NCBI GenBank assembly: GCA_964640195.1
Contig: CAZXIC010000019.1
Coordinates: forward strand, 1 to 16,750
Direction of reading: 5' to 3'
Source of the DNA: CAZXIC01 sp964640195
GTDB lineage: Archaea; Iainarchaeota; Iainarchaeia; Iainarchaeales; GCA-2688035
Length of the DNA stretch: 16,750 nucleotides
The notes beneath the pieces were generated by a model. The model worked only from the letters and a program-made list of their open reading frames with translations. It was not told the DNA's origin and made no database searches. This document shows, piece by piece, positions 14,322 through 16,750 of the stretch. The position numbers and the translations under genes are program-made. Within the stretch, counting starts at the first letter, position 1. Each line of letters opens with the position of its first letter.

Positions 14322-14507
14322 TTAGCTGTCACCCTCTTTTGCATAAGCATAACTGTTGTGTTGTTTTTTAATTTTTTTCTTGAGCCAGCGCACACAAGCG
14401 CTGGCAAACAAAAAGCCGAGCAGAAGCAGGAAGCCAGTGCCCAAGGTTACTGCAACCCAGGTAGCCAAACTCCAATTTTGCCAGCCAATGAATTGCTCGC
14501 TTAACAT
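14322..14507 (-). CDS. Small single-span membrane protein, unrecognised
   Basis: A 61-aa protein with a hydrophobic helix at about 15-40 (TWVAVTLGTGFLLLLGFLF), then a Lys/Arg-rich segment (RWLKKKIKKQ), predicting the C-terminus inside. A short N-terminal stretch would be outside. There is no signal-peptidase motif that I can see. ATG 14507 follows GGCAAGG closely. It is first in the run with the radical SAM, GT2 and GT-B genes, 26 nt apart, so it may help anchor or scaffold those enzymes; that is inference from context. It could be a chance ORF, but hydrophobic helix plus basic flank, SD and tight operon spacing favour a real gene. Confidence 0.55.
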   Translation of the reverse strand: MLSEQFIGWQNWSLATWVAVTLGTGFLLLLGFLFASACVRWLKKKIKKQHNSYAYAKEGDS

Positions 14508-14566
14508 TTCCTTGCCTCTTCATGCAATGCAAAGAAATTTTTTTGTCTTGCTCTACTTTCTTTCAT
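14501..14566 (-). other. Possible 21-residue leader ORF
   Basis: ATG 14566 opens a 21-codon frame, starting MKESRARQKNFF, that stops at TAA 14501-14503 and overlaps the ATG of the membrane protein (ATGTTAA). A TTTAAAAG box is centred about 35 bp upstream. The overlap suggests translational coupling, but an ORF this short can arise by chance. Confidence 0.22.
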
Positions 14567-14646
14567 ACGATTTTTACCTTCTTTTTTTCGCTTTTAGCTT
14601 TTAAATGTAAACCTTTGTCTCTCCTTCAAGATATTCAATTTCAAGG

Positions 14647-14655
14647 CTTATAAAT
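14647..14655 (-). promoter_or_regulatory. TATA-like box upstream of the membrane protein/radical SAM operon
   Basis: ATTTATAAG on the minus strand is a good TATA match, but it lies about 140 bp before ATG 14507. If used, it would give a leader of over 100 nt. The 185-bp gap (14508-14692) otherwise shows only A/T-rich sequence, the possible short ORF and the degenerate shared element. Confidence 0.38.
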
Positions 14656-14658
14656 CAC

Positions 14659-14670
14659 TTTTGGTGCAAT
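14659..14670 (-). promoter_or_regulatory. Degenerate copy of the shared intergenic element
   Basis: Minus-strand ATTGCACCAAAA keeps the TTG-NNN-CAA frame of the element at 1579, 5685 and 8084, with TAC changed to CAC and a different first base. It lies 3 bp upstream of the TATA-like box at 14647-14655, so the position fits a promoter element even though the match is weaker. Confidence 0.25.
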
Positions 14671-14692
14671 AAACGAATTTTCTGCATATGAT

Positions 14693-16111
14693 TTACTTGC
14701 CTCTGTTGTTCTCGCACAAAAACCTGTAGTTACTGTATTGCTTCTCTTTGTAGTCCGAAATTTTGCCTGCCTCTATTAACTGCCTTATTTCAGCAGCCCC
14801 GTCTTTTACTGTTTTTCTGGAGACGAAGCCGAGTTCTTTGCCTATTTTGTCAAACGAAACCCTGTAGTTCCGCTTGTCAGACGCTTTGCTTGTTACAAGC
14901 CTTGCATCCTGCACTACATTATGCACCATTTCCCCGATTTCTCTTATCTGACAGTTTTGGTCATTGCTGCCAACATTGAAAACCTTTCCACCCACTTTTC
15001 TCAGCGGCAAGCCAATGCACTTGATAAAAGCCTCTGCCGCATCCTCCACGTGCAGGAAGGGCCTCCACTGACTACCGCCAAATATCGTTATCTTCTTGTC
15101 AAAAACAGCCTTGGCCGTCAGCAGGTTTACAACTAAGTCAAACCTCATTCTCGGTGAAATTCCATAAAGGGTTGCCATTCTCAGCATTGTCGGGGCAAAG
15201 TTTTCGTCCCGCATTTCTATGAGAGCCGTTTCAGACTGGCTTTTCATTTTGGCATACAATGAAACCTCGTTCAACGCTGCATTCTCGTGCAGCAGCGCTT
15301 TGCCCTTGCTGCTGCCGTAAACACTGCAGGTTGAAGCAAACAAGAACCTGTTAATCTGGTAAAACTTGCAGATCTCTGCAACTGATTTTGTTGCAAGGTA
15401 ATTCACTTCAATTGTGTTCTGCGGGCTTAGGGCAGAAGCTGGGTCTCCAACTATAGCTGCCAAGTGGATTACGGCGTCCACGCCTTTAATTGCATTCATT
15501 ACCGCAGACAGGTCCCTCATATCGCCTTTTACAAATTCAAAACCCTTTCTGTTATACAATTCTTTTATTCCTGCATTTCCGTAAGTCAGGTTATCCAGCA
15601 CCCTAACCTGGTAGCCCCTTGCAAGCAGTTTCCTAACCATCACGCTGCCCAGATAGCCTGCGCCGCCAATTACTAGGACGCGCTTTACAGCCCTGCTCTC
15701 GCTTGGCTGGGAGTACAGGGCAGTCTGCTGCTTTTCCTGGCCTTTCCTTGAGACAAATATCACCCTTTTCACTACCTTGTTTTTATCCACGACCGGAATC
15801 CTGATCACTGACTGCAGTGGGAACTTTTCAAAGACGCCTTTCTTTTTGAGTTTCTCCTTTAAAGTCTCGTCAGACCAGGACGAGTAAGCCACAACTGGCC
15901 TTTTGCCCATTATTTTCTCTACTGGCAGGTCCAAGCCCTTGCCGCTCAGTATCGCTCTTCTTATGTCGCCGTCTGTCAACACGCCCAAGATTCTTTTTCT
16001 TTTGTCAATGATGAACGCAATTCCAAGACCGTTTCTGTCTATCTGCCGCATTGCTTCCTTCAAATTTCTGCCCTTTTCCACCAGCAACTTTTTTATCTCC
16101 AATTCAAGCAC
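14693..16111 (-). CDS. CBS-domain pair fused to an extended-SDR sugar-nucleotide epimerase/dehydratase
   Basis: A 472-aa fusion. Residues 1-120 form two CBS motifs, with GVLTDGDIRRAIL at 43-55, wording typical of CBS pairs attached to sugar-phosphate nucleotidyltransferases. After a linker (about 121-142) comes a Rossmann-fold extended SDR: VLVIGGAGYLGS with G149, G152 and G155 for NAD(P), HLAAIVGDP, STCSVYGSS, and the catalytic pair Y286/K290 in LYAKMKS. FGGSQWRPFLHVEDAA and NVGSND are typical of epimerases and dehydratases acting on nucleotide sugars. The CBS part may sense an adenosyl ligand and regulate the enzyme (inference). Start is GTG 16111, overlapping the stop of the upstream radical SAM gene by 8 nt, so the two are translationally coupled. 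Whether it is a 4-epimerase, dehydratase or decarboxylase cannot be told. Confidence 0.85.
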   Translation of the reverse strand: MLELEIKKLLVEKGRNLKEAMRQIDRNGLGIAFIIDKRKRILGVLTDGDIRRAILSGKGLDLPVEKIMGKRPVVAYSSWSDETLKEKLKKKGVFEKFPLQSVIRIPVVDKNKVVKRVIFVSRKGQEKQQTALYSQPSESRAVKRVLVIGGAGYLGSVMVRKLLARGYQVRVLDNLTYGNAGIKELYNRKGFEFVKGDMRDLSAVMNAIKGVDAVIHLAAIVGDPASALSPQNTIEVNYLATKSVAEICKFYQINRFLFASTCSVYGSSKGKALLHENAALNEVSLYAKMKSQSETALIEMRDENFAPTMLRMATLYGISPRMRFDLVVNLLTAKAVFDKKITIFGGSQWRPFLHVEDAAEAFIKCIGLPLRKVGGKVFNVGSNDQNCQIREIGEMVHNVVQDARLVTSKASDKRNYRVSFDKIGKELGFVSRKTVKDGAAEIRQLIEAGKISDYKEKQYSNYRFLCENNRGK

Positions 16112-16750
16112 CTTCTTTTCTGCAGTGTTTGAGCATCAGCTGCTTGAAAGAAACCCCATTATTTTTTGCAGCAAGCCCGTATATCTCGGCGCTGTAGGGC
16201 AAGGTTTTTTCAAACATGTCAACAAAGCCCTTCTCCAGCACCCTTTTAATCCTCTCAAAGTTACGCCAGTAAAAAAACGCGTAAGCAAGGTCTGCAATTT
16301 TCTTCAAATCATAACCCTGCAAGCCAGGTGGCACGTAAACTATTTCATTTTCGTACTTTGCCCAATCGTTTGAAAGGATGCCGCCTTCCTTTTCCGCAAT
16401 GTCCCTGAAAACACTGCCAGGATAAGGGATTGCGTTCCTAAAGCCAATAAAGTGTGGGTTCAACCTGTCAGCAAATTGCACTGTTCTGCTAACTGTTTCA
16501 ATCGTGTCATCCGGATGCCCGATGATAAATCCAGCGTAGGATGCTATGCCTGAGTCGTTTATTATCCTCACTGCCCTTACCGCCTCATCCAAATCAATCT
16601 GCTTGTTTATCTTCCTCAGCACTCTTTTGTCGCCGCTTTCAACACCAATGCTCATTCTCACGCAGCCAGCTCTGCGCATAGCCTCAACAACGCTTTTGTT
16701 AATTAAATTAGCCCTTGTCTGGCAGCTCCACCTTATGTCCAGCTTGTTTT
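16104..16750 (-). CDS. Cobalamin-type radical SAM enzyme, copy 4, N-terminus beyond window
   Basis: The last 214 or so codons of a radical SAM protein. The frame is open from the right edge (16750) through IRWSCQTRANLINKSVVEAM into MRRAGCVRMSIGVESGDKRVL, so the ATG at 16679 is internal and not the start. Later core motifs AGFIIGHPDDTIET and NAIPYPGSVFRDIAEKEGG match those of the other cobalamin-type enzymes in the window. The cysteine motif and any B12 domain lie outside, so cobalamin dependence is inferred from similarity only. The C-terminal segment after about the last 100 residues is rich in aromatic and basic helices. It overlaps the CBS-epimerase start by 8 nt (operon). Product unknown. 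Confidence 0.82.
   Translation of the reverse strand, partial: NKLDIRWSCQTRANLINKSVVEAMRRAGCVRMSIGVESGDKRVLRKINKQIDLDEAVRAVRIINDSGIASYAGFIIGHPDDTIETVSRTVQFADRLNPHFIGFRNAIPYPGSVFRDIAEKEGGILSNDWAKYENEIVYVPPGLQGYDLKKIADLAYAFFYWRNFERIKRVLEKGFVDMFEKTLPYSAEIYGLAAKNNGVSFKQLMLKHCRKEGA

Noticed and set aside
16104..16679. ATG 16679 as the start of a complete 191-aa protein
   Set aside because: The frame stays open to the window edge with radical SAM core residues upstream, so this ATG is internal.
1..16750. CRISPR arrays, tRNA or rRNA genes, insertion sequences
   Set aside because: No spaced repeats, cloverleaf-type sequence, conserved rRNA stretch or transposase motif was seen; almost the whole window is accounted for by the listed genes.

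Overview
The window looks like a surface-glycan or lipid-linked-sugar locus from an archaeon. The archaeal assignment is an inference. It rests on TATA-like boxes about 26 to 30 bp upstream of several start codons (leaderless-type promoters), frequent TTG/GTG starts with GGTGA or GGAGG type Shine-Dalgarno (SD) sequences, and a formyltransferase that is unlikely to be the initiator-tRNA enzyme. I could not place the lineage. I saw no rRNA, tRNA, CRISPR array or transposase.

Layout. (1) Positions 1-1522, minus strand: an ArnD-like polysaccharide deacetylase followed by a sugar-type formyltransferase that runs off the left edge. (2) 1636-7040: three cobalamin-type radical SAM enzymes (one plus, one minus, one plus) and a GT4 glycosyltransferase. 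(3) 7058-11262: a DPM1/ArnC-like polyprenyl-phosphate glycosyltransferase (minus), then on the plus strand a GT-C membrane glycosyltransferase and a translationally coupled Wzx/MATE-like flippase. (4) 11281-12064: NAD synthetase (nadE), preceded by an imperfect 33-bp tandem duplication of its own start region. (5) 12085-14507, minus: a 61-aa single-span membrane protein, a SPASM-like radical SAM protein, a GT2 glycosyltransferase and a 147-aa GT-B half protein. (6) 14693-16750, minus: a fourth cobalamin-type radical SAM enzyme (cut by the right edge) overlapping a CBS-domain/sugar-epimerase fusion.

How the genes may work together (inference). A nucleotide sugar is modified by the CBS-epimerase and the formyltransferase. 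It is loaded on a polyprenyl phosphate by the GT2 enzyme, deformylated or deacylated by the ArnD-like enzyme, extended by GT4/GT2/GT-B enzymes, flipped by the Wzx-like protein and transferred outside by the GT-C enzyme. The four or five radical SAM enzymes would add unusual chemistry, such as methylation or rearrangement of the sugar or the lipid carrier. The formyltransferase/ArnD/ArnC-like/ArnT-like combination resembles the bacterial aminoarabinose (Arn) route, although no aminotransferase is visible here.

Two non-coding observations stand out. A 12-bp element, TTTTGTACCAAW, occurs in three of the divergent intergenic regions (1579-1590, 5685-5696, 8084-8095), with a weaker copy at 14659-14670. 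The 33-bp tandem repeat places a ten-residue decoy ORF directly before nadE.
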